From positions 1-6,845 of the forward strand of contig CAJMRR010000111.1 in the NCBI GenBank assembly GCA_905215835.1: a stretch of DNA of 6,845 bases. Direction: 5' to 3'. Position numbers and translations under genes: made by a program. Below, piece by piece: positions 1 to 5,996 of the stretch. Under the pieces are notes generated by a model. The model worked only from the letters and a program-made list of their open reading frames with translations, ran no database searches and had not been told where the DNA came from. Source of the DNA: an uncultured bacterium. GTDB taxonomy: Bacteria > Actinomycetota > Coriobacteriia > Coriobacteriales > Coriobacteriaceae. Position 1 is the first letter of the stretch; every line of letters starts with the position of its first letter.

Positions 1-413
1 TGGACATAGGGGAGAGCAGGATTGGCATCGCCGTCTCGAGCCGTGATGGCAAGATGGCGATGCCTGTCAAGGTGCTTTCGGCTGCCGAGGTCACCGGTAT
101 GGCCAAGACGTTCCGCTACCTGGTTGAGGACTATGAGCCCGACATCCTGGTAAGCGGACGTCCCCTGACCATGGCCGGTGAGCCCGGCCCTCAGGCCGAG
201 CGCGTTGCCGCTGTGGCGCAAAAGATTGCCGACGAGCTCGATCTTCCGTTGGAGTTTGAGGACGAGCGTCTGTCCTCGCAAGAGGCCAAGCGTATCCTGC
301 GCGAGCAGGGACTCAACGAAAAGCAGATGAGGGGCAAGATCGACATGATTGCCGCCAGCCTGTTTTTGCAGACGTGGCTCGATCGTAAAAACGAGGAGGT
401 TTCGCATGCCTAG
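1..413 (+). CDS. ruvX: RuvX/YqgF family Holliday junction resolvase-like nuclease, 3' part (5' end outside window)
   Basis: The reading frame is open from the first base, with whole codons starting at position 3, so the true start lies upstream and the ATG at 54 is internal. The first visible residues, DIGESRIGIAVS, match the RuvX N-terminal RNase H-fold motif that carries the first catalytic Asp. Next come GRPLTMAGEPGPQAE (family: GLPLxMxGxxGPQA), the acidic DERLSS motif, and KIDMIAASLFLQTWL with the last catalytic Asp near the C-terminus. All expected acidic positions are kept, so the enzyme looks active. The family is a small cytoplasmic nuclease linked to pre-16S rRNA 5'-end processing and Holliday-junction resolution. 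The 3' end overlaps the start of mltG by 8 bases, which indicates translational coupling. About 137 codons are visible, so only a few N-terminal residues are missing. Confidence 0.95.
   Translation, partial: DIGESRIGIAVSSRDGKMAMPVKVLSAAEVTGMAKTFRYLVEDYEPDILVSGRPLTMAGEPGPQAERVAAVAQKIADELDLPLEFEDERLSSQEAKRILREQGLNEKQMRGKIDMIAASLFLQTWLDRKNEEVSHA
393..400 (+). promoter_or_regulatory. Ribosome binding site that sets the mltG start
   Basis: GAGGAGGT lies 5 bases before the ATG at 406, inside the end of ruvX. It favours this start over the in-frame ATG at 349, which has no comparable site and would extend the overlap with ruvX to 65 bases. Confidence 0.8.
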
Positions 414-1839
414 TGCTTCCGATCCGCGCCAGCCGAATCGTACACAGCAGCCGGCGTCGCGCCCTGCCCAGCCTGGCCAGCGTCCGGCACAGCCGACGCA
501 GCGCGCAGCTCAGCCTGCCGCGCGCCCGGCGCAGTCCTTCTCTCGTTCGGCCCAACCTGTTCAACGGACGGGTCAGCAGCCTTCTGCTCGTTCGGTTCAG
601 CATTCGGCTTCTCACGCGGCTCAGCAGCCCACTGCTCGTACGGCCCAGCCTGCAGGCGGCACCCGCTTTAAGCAGCAGGCACCTACCCAGCGAACGCAGG
701 CCCCCCAATCGCATTCGCATCACGCTCGTGGTTCGCGTGGCGTTGCTCCGGCGACCCGCTCGAGCTACAACACGCATGCTCGTCGCGGTGCTCAAAAGAA
801 AAGCTCCCCGGTGCCTATGATTATCGGTGGCGTTGTTGCCGTGCTTGCGCTTGTCGCGATCGTTTTCTTTGTCGTGCCAGCCGTCAAGGGCTTCTTTGGC
901 GGTGAGGGTGCGAAAGTCGTTGCAGGCCAGCAGGTTACTATCACGATTCCCGATGGTGCCTCGGGTGACAGCATCGCTTCGATTCTCTCCGAGAACCATA
1001 TCGTCGAAAATCCCAAGGATTACTATGCGGCGGTGAAAAAGCTCAACGCCGATATGTCGCTCAAGCCTGGTGATTATTCGTTCACCACACTCATGGATGC
1101 GACCAAGGTTGTTCAGCAGCTCATGGAAGGCCCCAACGCGGGCTCCAATGCGCTGACTATCCCTGAGGGCCTGACGGTCGATCAAGTCGCCGACCGTGTG
1201 GCCCAGGCCTATGACAGCATCTCTAAGGAAGACTTCCTCAACCAGGCCAAGGCCTCCAACTACGTGGACGACTATAGCTTCCTTAAGGGCGCCGCCAACG
1301 ACTCGCTCGAGGGTTTCTTGTTCCCCAAGACCTATTCGTTGGGTGATTCGCCGACGGCCGATGGCGTGATTCGCGCTATGCTCGATCAGTTTAAGACCGA
1401 GTACAAGTCGCTTGACTTTGCGAGCTGCGAAGCCAAGATCAAGGAACGCTACGGTGTGGAGATGTCCGACTACGACATCGTCAACTTGGCCTCTATCGTT
1501 GAGCGCGAGGGCCTCAACGCCGATCAACGTGCGCACGTGGCCTCGGTCTTCTACAACCGCCTTGCCGGCAAACTCGACGGTCTGCGCTATCTCAACAGCG
1601 ATGCGACCATGATGTATGTCACCGGTGGCGAGGTTACCGCCGACGACCTGCAGAGCGATAGTCCGTATAACACCTATAAGCATGAGGGCCTGCCGCCCAC
1701 GCCCATCTGCTCTCCGTCGCTCGAGGCGCTCAAGGCCACCCTTGAGCCGACCGACTCTGATGACCTGTATTTCTACATTACGCAGGACGAGGAGTACTTC
1801 TCGCAAACCTACGAAGAGCATCAACAGTCTTGGAATTAG
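406..1839 (+). CDS. mltG: Endolytic murein transglycosylase MltG (YceG-like)
   Basis: The product is 477 residues. MltG cleaves nascent glycan strands at the outer face of the cytoplasmic membrane and is thought to end peptidoglycan chain growth. Residues 1-136 form a Pro/Gln/Ala/Arg/Ser-rich, probably disordered cytoplasmic tail. One membrane helix spans about 137-160. The extracellular part starts near 172 with a LysM-like region and continues into the YceG catalytic domain. Hallmark motifs are LEGFLFPKTY (301-310), ASIVERE with the conserved catalytic Glu at about 366, VFYNRL (381-386), the LNSDATMMY strand, and SPYNTYKHEGLPPTPI starting at 419. The C-terminus keeps the YFYI...FSQTYEEH pattern. 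The fold is therefore complete and probably active. The start at 406 is chosen for its strong ribosome binding site. It follows ruvX directly and is followed by yqeG after a single base. The unusual part is the N-terminal tail, with an arginine at a strict seven-residue period, described separately. Confidence 0.96.
   Translation: MPSASDPRQPNRTQQPASRPAQPGQRPAQPTQRAAQPAARPAQSFSRSAQPVQRTGQQPSARSVQHSASHAAQQPTARTAQPAGGTRFKQQAPTQRTQAPQSHSHHARGSRGVAPATRSSYNTHARRGAQKKSSPVPMIIGGVVAVLALVAIVFFVVPAVKGFFGGEGAKVVAGQQVTITIPDGASGDSIASILSENHIVENPKDYYAAVKKLNADMSLKPGDYSFTTLMDATKVVQQLMEGPNAGSNALTIPEGLTVDQVADRVAQAYDSISKEDFLNQAKASNYVDDYSFLKGAANDSLEGFLFPKTYSLGDSPTADGVIRAMLDQFKTEYKSLDFASCEAKIKERYGVEMSDYDIVNLASIVEREGLNADQRAHVASVFYNRLAGKLDGLRYLNSDATMMYVTGGEVTADDLQSDSPYNTYKHEGLPPTPICSPSLEALKATLEPTDSDDLYFYITQDEEYFSQTYEEHQQSWN
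439..585 (+). repeat. Degenerate 21-bp coding tandem repeat (RxAQPxx heptads) in mltG
   Basis: Seven successive 21-base units each begin with an Arg codon (CGT, CGC or CGG). They encode Arg at residues 12, 19, 26, 33, 40, 47 and 54 of MltG, usually in the pattern R-P/A/S-A-Q-P-x-Q. Related but out-of-phase units follow near residues 62 and 78. The DNA copies differ mainly at third bases and at the two or three variable residues, so this is an old or selected repeat rather than a recent expansion. The encoded segment lies in the basic, low-complexity cytoplasmic tail. Confidence 0.8.
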
Positions 1840-1840
1840 C

Positions 1841-2338
1841 ATGAGGATTTTTAGCCCCAAACGATACGTTGCCTCGGTCGATCGCATCGACCTTAATACC
1901 CTGTGGGCCGACGGCAAGCGCGCCATTCTGCTCGATCGCGATAACACCTTGGTGCCGCGCGACACCGAGCAGGTTCCCGCCGCGGTTTCCGCTTGGCTCG
2001 ACGCCGCCCGCGCCAAAGGCTTTAAGCTGTGCATGGTGTCCAACAACTGGCATCGCGACCAGGTCATGAGCTCTGCACGCGAGCTGGGACTCGAGGCCAT
2101 CAGCCACGCCATGAAGCCGGCGCCGTTTGCCCTCAAGGCGGGCCTTAAGCGCCTCGGCGCCACAGCCGGCGAGGCTGTGCTGATCGGTGATCAGCTCTAC
2201 ACGGACGTGTGGAGCGGCAACTTCGCCGGCGTCGATACTATTCTGGTCAAGCCGCAGGCGACGCAGGACCTGTGGTATACGCAGATCTTCCGTATCTTTG
2301 AGCGCCGGGCCCTGCGCGACCTTCCCTGCGAGGAATAG
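1841..2338 (+). CDS. yqeG: YqeG family HAD-type (IIIA) phosphatase
   Basis: The product is 165 residues, the usual size of the YqeG family. HAD motif I is LLDRDNTLV with nucleophile Asp32 and Asp34. Motif II is VSNN with Ser67, motif III is the Lys92 of AMKP, and motif IV is IGDQLYTD with Asp117 and Asp122, followed by the typical TILVKP strand. All catalytic residues are present and there is no cap domain. The family is related to the mitochondrial phosphatidylglycerophosphate phosphatase Gep4. A role in dephosphorylating a phospholipid precursor or another small phosphorylated substrate is possible, but the substrate cannot be read from sequence. The ATG at 1841 lies one base after the mltG stop with only a weak ribosome site, so translation is probably coupled. 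The longer upstream frame runs through mltG in another phase and is not coding. In Bacillus a yqeG gene stands near aroE. Confidence 0.9.
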   Translation: MRIFSPKRYVASVDRIDLNTLWADGKRAILLDRDNTLVPRDTEQVPAAVSAWLDAARAKGFKLCMVSNNWHRDQVMSSARELGLEAISHAMKPAPFALKAGLKRLGATAGEAVLIGDQLYTDVWSGNFAGVDTILVKPQATQDLWYTQIFRIFERRALRDLPCEE

Positions 2339-2346
2339 GTCTCGTC

Positions 2347-2880
2347 ATGTCCCAGCACACCAAACACGGCTGCGACCATATCTTCTTTATCGGCTTTTTG
2401 GGCGCGGGCAAATCGACGCTCGCGCGCAACGTCGGCACCATGTTCAAGCGGCGTTTTATCGATACCGACCGTCTGGTCGTGCGCCGTTGCGGCAAGTCGG
2501 TAACCGAGATTTTTGAGACCGAGGGTGAGGATCGTTTTCGCGAGCTCGAGACCTCGGCGCTCCGTTCGCTCCAAAGCGAGCGCAGCCTGTTGGTTTCGTG
2601 CGGGGGCGGTATCGTCGAAACGCCGGTGAATATTGAACTGATGCACGAAATGGGTACGTGCGTGTACCTCGAGGGCGACTTCGAGGATTCGATTCGCCAG
2701 ATTCGTCGGTCCGACACGCGCCCCGATTTCCGTTCGCCCGAGCATGCTGCGCGCCTGTTTGAGCATCGCCGTCCGCTGTATCGCCAGGCCGCCGACCTTA
2801 CCCTTGATATTCGCAACAAGTCCTTCGAGGACGTTTCCTACCTTTGTGCCGAGATGCTTTTGGAGCGTGGGCTGCTATGA
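2347..2880 (+). CDS. aroK: Shikimate kinase
   Basis: The product is 177 residues. Shikimate kinase phosphorylates the 3-OH of shikimate with ATP, the fifth step of chorismate synthesis, in the cytoplasm. The Walker A loop is GFLGAGKST (16-24). The substrate-binding DTD is at 39-41, the conserved Arg of GEDRFRELE is Arg65, and CGGG is at 85-88. The lid has Arg121 and Arg125-Pro126. The RRPLYR segment (141-146) carries the C-terminal substrate Arg, and ADLTLDI closes the fold. Every residue I would expect for activity is there; only the lid sequence after Arg-Pro departs from the common RPLL. AGGT sits 6 bases before the ATG, 8 bases after yqeG. The stop overlaps the next gene as ATGA. This apparently sound enzyme is paired with an AroB homologue that looks catalytically dead, so its pathway context is unclear. 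Another small-molecule kinase of this family is possible but less likely. Confidence 0.92.
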   Translation: MSQHTKHGCDHIFFIGFLGAGKSTLARNVGTMFKRRFIDTDRLVVRRCGKSVTEIFETEGEDRFRELETSALRSLQSERSLLVSCGGGIVETPVNIELMHEMGTCVYLEGDFEDSIRQIRRSDTRPDFRSPEHAARLFEHRRPLYRQAADLTLDIRNKSFEDVSYLCAEMLLERGLL

Positions 2881-3986
2881 TTCGCCGTCAACTGATCAAT
2901 TTCCAAAACCGCAGTGTCGATGTCCGCGTCGGATTGGGCGCGTTCGATGAGCTGTCGCGCATGTTTTCCTCGGCTGTGGGCAAGCCTAAGCGCGCGATGG
3001 TGGTTTGGAACGACGCTACATCCGAGCGCTTTGGTGAGGTCGTCGAGCATGCGCTGGTCGACGCCGGTTTTGCCGTGTCGCAGCTTTTGCTTGAGGTTTC
3101 TCCTGATGGCGCGACGCTGGTCGACGCCGATACCGTCTTTGGCGCCCTGTCGGCTAACGGCATTACCTGCGACGATCTCGTTGTCGCTGTCGGCGACACG
3201 GCGACCTGCTCGGTCGTTTGTTGGTGTGCCAATCAGTGGTGCGGTCGCACCGAGTGCGCCTTACTGCCGACGACCTTCGACGCCATGCTCACGGTCGCGA
3301 CGACCATGAAGCCGCTCGTCGCCTCGTCGGCCAATGCGCTTCCCGCTATCGCGTGCCGTCCCGAACCGGGCTTGGTCGTGTGCGACCTCGACCTTGTTCG
3401 CGAGGCGGACCCCGAGGACCTCAAGCTCGGCTTTGTGGTACTTGTTGGCACCATGCTTTCGAGCAGTAAGTCCCGCTGGAATCAGTTTACTGAGACCGTC
3501 CCCGAGATTCTCGCGGGCGAGGAGGTCGCGCTCGTCAATGCCGTTCAATGGTCTCAGACTGCCCGCAAGGACGTACTGATGGCCACGAACCCGAGCGCCC
3601 GCCATGCGCTCGATTTTGGTAAGACGGGGGAGCGTACCTTGCGCGCTTGCTTGGGCGATGCCGCTTCGCAGGTCCCTGCCTACCAGCTGTTGTCCGAGGG
3701 CATGCGCTTTGAGGCGCGCCTAGCACATGATGCCTGCGACTTCGATATCGATTACGTCTTTGAGGTCGATGACTGCCTGGAGGACTTTGGTATCGAGGAA
3801 CTTGCCTTCGATCTGGAGCCTGCCGCATATATCGAGGAGTTCCGAAAGCAGCAGTTCGCTCGCTCGAACCGCAGCATGTTGCCGCTGCCCGCGGCACTTG
3901 GCGCCATTCGTCTAACGAGCGTTGAGGACGAGGTTCTTGAGCGCCATGTTCACGCCTACTTGGCTTCTCGCAAAGAACTTCTCTAA
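2877..3986 (+). CDS. 3-dehydroquinate synthase (AroB)-like protein lacking cofactor, zinc and catalytic residues; probable pseudoenzyme
   Basis: The product is 369 residues, normal AroB length, with the frame intact. Homology is clear from spacing and anchor strings. CDDLVVAVG (98-106) matches family DDLVVALG. LPTT (130-133) matches VPTT. VVCDLDLV matches VVVDLDxL. LDFGKT (245-250) matches LNxGHT. MLPLPAALG matches the C-terminal LPxxIG. Against E. coli AroB recalled from memory, the NAD motif GGGVVGD reads GDTATCS, DSSVGGKT reads TVATTMKP, and GKN reads SAN. The zinc Glu of AEVIKYG becomes Val188 and its Lys becomes Gly191. GHTFGH becomes GKTGER (Lys249, Arg253), and the His of LHGE becomes Ala268. 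All three zinc ligands are therefore gone, and dehydroquinate synthesis is very unlikely. Cys111, 115, 117, 122 and 127 cluster in the former NAD loop. The ATGA overlap with aroK implies coupled translation. Full length without stops argues for a selected new role rather than decay. Automated pipelines would probably still call it aroB. Confidence 0.85.
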   Translation: MIRRQLINFQNRSVDVRVGLGAFDELSRMFSSAVGKPKRAMVVWNDATSERFGEVVEHALVDAGFAVSQLLLEVSPDGATLVDADTVFGALSANGITCDDLVVAVGDTATCSVVCWCANQWCGRTECALLPTTFDAMLTVATTMKPLVASSANALPAIACRPEPGLVVCDLDLVREADPEDLKLGFVVLVGTMLSSSKSRWNQFTETVPEILAGEEVALVNAVQWSQTARKDVLMATNPSARHALDFGKTGERTLRACLGDAASQVPAYQLLSEGMRFEARLAHDACDFDIDYVFEVDDCLEDFGIEELAFDLEPAAYIEEFRKQQFARSNRSMLPLPAALGAIRLTSVEDEVLERHVHAYLASRKELL

Positions 3987-3992
3987 GATTTA

Positions 3993-4022
3993 TTGACATC
4001 CATCGTCTTTCGTATCATGTTG
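3993..4022 (+). promoter_or_regulatory. Candidate promoter for the pepQ-like gene
   Basis: A perfect -35 box TTGACA is at 3993-3998, just after the aroB-like stop. The -10 is unclear. TATCAT (4013-4018) matches 5 of 6 but leaves a 14-base spacer, while CATGTT (4016-4021) gives a 17-base spacer but matches only 3 of 6. No hairpin with a T-run lies between the aroB-like stop and this site, so read-through from upstream is also possible. Confidence 0.5.
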
Positions 4023-4038
4023 AGGGGCGGGTTTTCAA

Positions 4039-4082
4039 TCGGTTGCGGATCGCATGCGATTCCGTCGTTCGGTTGAGATCCG
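4039..4082 (+). repeat. Palindrome and repeats in the pepQ leader
   Basis: Between the candidate promoter and the pepQ start there is a perfect 12-base palindrome, ATCGCATGCGAT (4049-4060). Around it, TCGGTTGCGGATC (4039-4051) and TCGGTTGAGATCC (4069-4081) form an imperfect direct repeat 30 bases apart. CGGATC (4046-4051) and GATCCG (4077-4082) can pair as an alternative stem. The two stems exclude each other in RNA. No T-run follows, so this is not an intrinsic terminator. It could be an operator or a leader RNA structure. Confidence 0.4.
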
Positions 4083-4118
4083 TCCCGTCTTTATAGAGAC
4101 AATAAGAAAGGAATCTGC

Positions 4119-5249
4119 ATGTCTGAGTTTGCTGCCGGTCCTGCCGGTCGTATCGAACGTGTCCGTGCCCTGATGGTCGAGCGCGGCTACGACGCTATCG
4201 TGGTACGCGACGAGGCCAATCTTCGTTGGCTCACGGGCGTGAAGGGCGTTTTCGATTACACCTTCGAGTTCCCGCACGCGGCGTTTATTACGGCTGACCA
4301 GTGCCTGTTCCATACCGACTCGCGCTACCTCAACAGCTTTGAGGAGAACACGCCCGCCGGCAGCCTCTGGGTCTACGACATGGACGAGGGCACCATCCCC
4401 GGTTGGGTCGCCGGCAAGATCGCAGCCAACAAGTGCCGCGTCTGCGCTGTCGAGGACGACATGCAGATCAACTTCTACCAGGGTATTCAGCGTGGTCTGG
4501 AGGACCGTTCCGTCGCCTGCATGTTGCCGCTGATGCATGACGACATCCGTAAGATGCGCGCCATCAAGGACGCCGAGGAGATCGAGCTCATGCGGCATGC
4601 GCAGTCGATCACTGACGCCGCCTTCCAGCATATGCTCGGCTTTATTAAGCCCGGTATGACCGAGAAGCAGGTTCGCAACGAGCTCGAGAACTTTATGTTC
4701 GCCAACGGCGCCGACAGCCTGGCCTTCGGCTCCATTGTGGCGAGCGGCCCCAACACCGCCAACCCGCATGCCGTGCCGAGCGACCGCGTGATTGAGAAGG
4801 GCGACTTTGTCCTCATGGATTACGGTGCGGGCTACTGCGATTATCGTTCCGATATGACGCGCACCGTCGTGATGGGCGAGCCCACGCAGGAGCAGCTCGA
4901 CCTGTACGCGCTCGTGCGCCGTACGCACGAGGAGTGCGTCGCCGCCATCCATCCGGGCGTCGAGGGCAACGACATTTTCAAGCTTTCCAAGAAGATTATC
5001 GGCGATGCCGGGTATGGCGATTACTATAACCATGGTCTGGGCCACGGCGTGGGCATCGACATCCACGAGCTGCCCAACTTTAACCGCAGCAAGAACACCA
5101 TCGAGATCGGCTCGGTTATCACCATGGAGCCCGGCGTGTATCTGCCCGGTGTGGGCGGCGTGCGTCTGGAGGACTACGGCGTGGTCACCGAGAACGGCTA
5201 CGAGCCCTTCACCAAGACCCCGCACGACCTGCACGTCATCGATTGCTAG
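4119..5249 (+). CDS. pepQ: Xaa-Pro aminopeptidase / prolidase-like M24B metallopeptidase
   Basis: The product is 376 residues. M24B enzymes use two metal ions to cleave peptides next to proline, in the cytoplasm. An N-terminal creatinase-like domain (about 1-140) precedes the pita-bread catalytic domain. The five metal ligands are all visible: Asp234 (MDYGA), Asp245 (RSDMTRT), His309 (GLGHG), Glu337 (MEPGVY) and Glu351 (RLEDYG). The accessory His217 (NPHAVP) and His316 (DIHE) are also present. The enzyme is therefore expected to be active. Sequence alone does not separate PepP-type aminopeptidase from PepQ-type dipeptidase; the symbol follows the usual naming in this gene neighbourhood. AAAGGA lies 6 bases before the ATG. 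The gene has its own candidate promoter and a downstream terminator, so it may be a single-gene unit. Its position before efp is conserved in many Gram-positive genomes and links proline-peptide turnover with translation of proline-rich proteins. Confidence 0.94.
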   Translation: MSEFAAGPAGRIERVRALMVERGYDAIVVRDEANLRWLTGVKGVFDYTFEFPHAAFITADQCLFHTDSRYLNSFEENTPAGSLWVYDMDEGTIPGWVAGKIAANKCRVCAVEDDMQINFYQGIQRGLEDRSVACMLPLMHDDIRKMRAIKDAEEIELMRHAQSITDAAFQHMLGFIKPGMTEKQVRNELENFMFANGADSLAFGSIVASGPNTANPHAVPSDRVIEKGDFVLMDYGAGYCDYRSDMTRTVVMGEPTQEQLDLYALVRRTHEECVAAIHPGVEGNDIFKLSKKIIGDAGYGDYYNHGLGHGVGIDIHELPNFNRSKNTIEIGSVITMEPGVYLPGVGGVRLEDYGVVTENGYEPFTKTPHDLHVIDC

Positions 5250-5271
5250 CCCATTTCGATAGATTTTTGGG

Positions 5272-5314
5272 GCGGGGCGTCCGGATCAATTCGGGCGACC
5301 CGCGTTCTCTTTTT
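5272..5314 (+). terminator. Rho-independent terminator after the pepQ-like gene
   Basis: GGGCGTCCG (5275-5283) pairs with CGGGCGACCC (5292-5301), with one T-G wobble and one bulged A, around the 8-base loop GATCAATT. Two more pairs extend the stem to 5272-5303 if G5274 bulges out. TTCTCTTTTT (5305-5314) follows at once. It separates the pepQ-like gene from efp. Confidence 0.75.
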
Positions 5315-5324
5315 ATGCGCTCGC

Positions 5325-5341
5325 TGCAGGCGCCGTCTGCA
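5325..5341. promoter_or_regulatory. Palindrome over the -35 position of the efp promoter (possible operator)
   Basis: TGCAGGCGCCGTCTGCA is a near-perfect inverted repeat: TGCAG/CTGCA plus one wobble and one further pair around a 3-base centre. It ends 4 bases before the TATAAT box and covers the place where a -35 box should be. No good TTGACA match is found there. This layout fits a binding site for an activator or repressor, but it could be chance in GC-rich DNA. Confidence 0.4.
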
Positions 5342-5345
5342 AGTG

Positions 5346-5351
5346 TATAAT
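5346..5351 (+). promoter_or_regulatory. -10 box of the efp-asp23-nusB promoter
   Basis: A perfect TATAAT stands 57 bases before the efp ATG and downstream of the terminator. The candidate -35 at 16-18 base spacing (around 5322-5329) is weak and overlaps the palindrome. Transcription would start near 5358, giving a leader of about 50 bases. Confidence 0.65.
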
Positions 5352-5408
5352 TTCGGTCGTATGTAATTTGGACGCTTGTGCGTTCTGCCCATAACAAGAA
5401 AGGTCGCT

Positions 5409-5972
5409 ATGCCTACCATTTCTACCGCCGACTTCAAGAACGGCCTCGGTCTCCGCATTAAGGACAAGGTCTACACCATCGTCGAGTTCCAGCATGTCAA
5501 GCCGGGCAAGGGTGGCGCGTTTGTGCGCTACAAGACCCGCGACATCAAGAGCGGCCGCGTCGTCGAGAACACCTGCAACGCCGGCACCAAGTTCGAGAGC
5601 GTCATGCTCACCACCCGTGAGTTCCAGTACCTCTACAACGATGGCGCCGACTACATCTTCATGGACAACGAGACCTATGAGCAGGTTCCCGTTCCCGAGG
5701 ACATGGTGGGCGAGAACTCCAAGTGGCTGCGCGAGAACGACATTTGCCAGCTGCTCTTCGCCGACGATGAGCTCATGGGCGTGACCCCGCCGATGTTCAT
5801 CGAGACCACCATCGTCCAGACCGACCCGGGCTTTAAGGGCGACACCGTCCAGGGTTCCACCAAGCCGGCCACGATCGACACCGGCGCTGTCATCCAGGTC
5901 CCCATGTACCTCAACGAGGGCGAGGTCATCAAGGTTGACACCCGCGACGGCAAGTTCGTCTCCCGCGTCTAG
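5409..5972 (+). CDS. efp: Translation elongation factor P
   Basis: The product is 187 residues, the normal EF-P length, with three beta-barrel domains. EF-P binds ribosomes stalled on consecutive prolines, between the P and E sites, and stimulates peptide-bond formation. The domain I tip loop is HVKPGKGGAF with Lys34 at the apex, the residue that is modified in many bacteria. The end GDTVQGSTKPATIDTG followed by VPMYLNEGEVIKVDTRDGKFVSRV-type closure is typical of domains II and III. AAAGG lies 5 bases before the ATG at 5409; the ATG at 5376 has no such site and is rejected. Codon choice is strongly biased to C-ending codons, stronger than in mltG, as expected for high expression. No EpmA, EpmB or other modification gene is in the window. 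The PGKGG loop is not the PGKGP loop described for one actinobacterial EF-P subfamily. Confidence 0.98.
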   Translation: MPTISTADFKNGLGLRIKDKVYTIVEFQHVKPGKGGAFVRYKTRDIKSGRVVENTCNAGTKFESVMLTTREFQYLYNDGADYIFMDNETYEQVPVPEDMVGENSKWLRENDICQLLFADDELMGVTPPMFIETTIVQTDPGFKGDTVQGSTKPATIDTGAVIQVPMYLNEGEVIKVDTRDGKFVSRV

Positions 5973-5996
5973 CAACCAACTCTTCTAGGAGGACTC

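Noticed and set aside
349..405. Earlier in-frame ATG for mltG
   Set aside because: It lies deep inside ruvX with no ribosome site, whereas GAGGAGGT precedes the ATG at 406.
313..2163. A 616-codon open frame on the minus strand opposite ruvX, mltG and yqeG
   Set aside because: It is antisense to genes with clear family motifs. Its product is Arg/Leu/Gly-rich with no domain, and such frames are expected opposite GC-biased codons.
2844..2876. Earlier in-frame ATG for the aroB-like gene
   Set aside because: The extra residues do not resemble AroB, whereas the ATG at 2877 gives the classic ATGA coupling with aroK and family length.
2877..3986. Frameshift or sequencing error as the cause of the missing AroB motifs
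   Set aside because: Anchors before and after each lost motif stay in the same frame with near-constant spacing, and no alternative frame restores GGGVVGD or GHTFGH. The losses are substitutions.
3987..4118. Intrinsic terminator after the aroB-like gene
   Set aside because: The stems in this gap are not followed by a T-run, so I do not call a terminator.
4035..5234. A 399-codon open frame on the minus strand opposite the pepQ-like gene
   Set aside because: The + strand carries all five M24 metal ligands. The antisense product shows no recognisable motif and starts without a convincing ribosome site.
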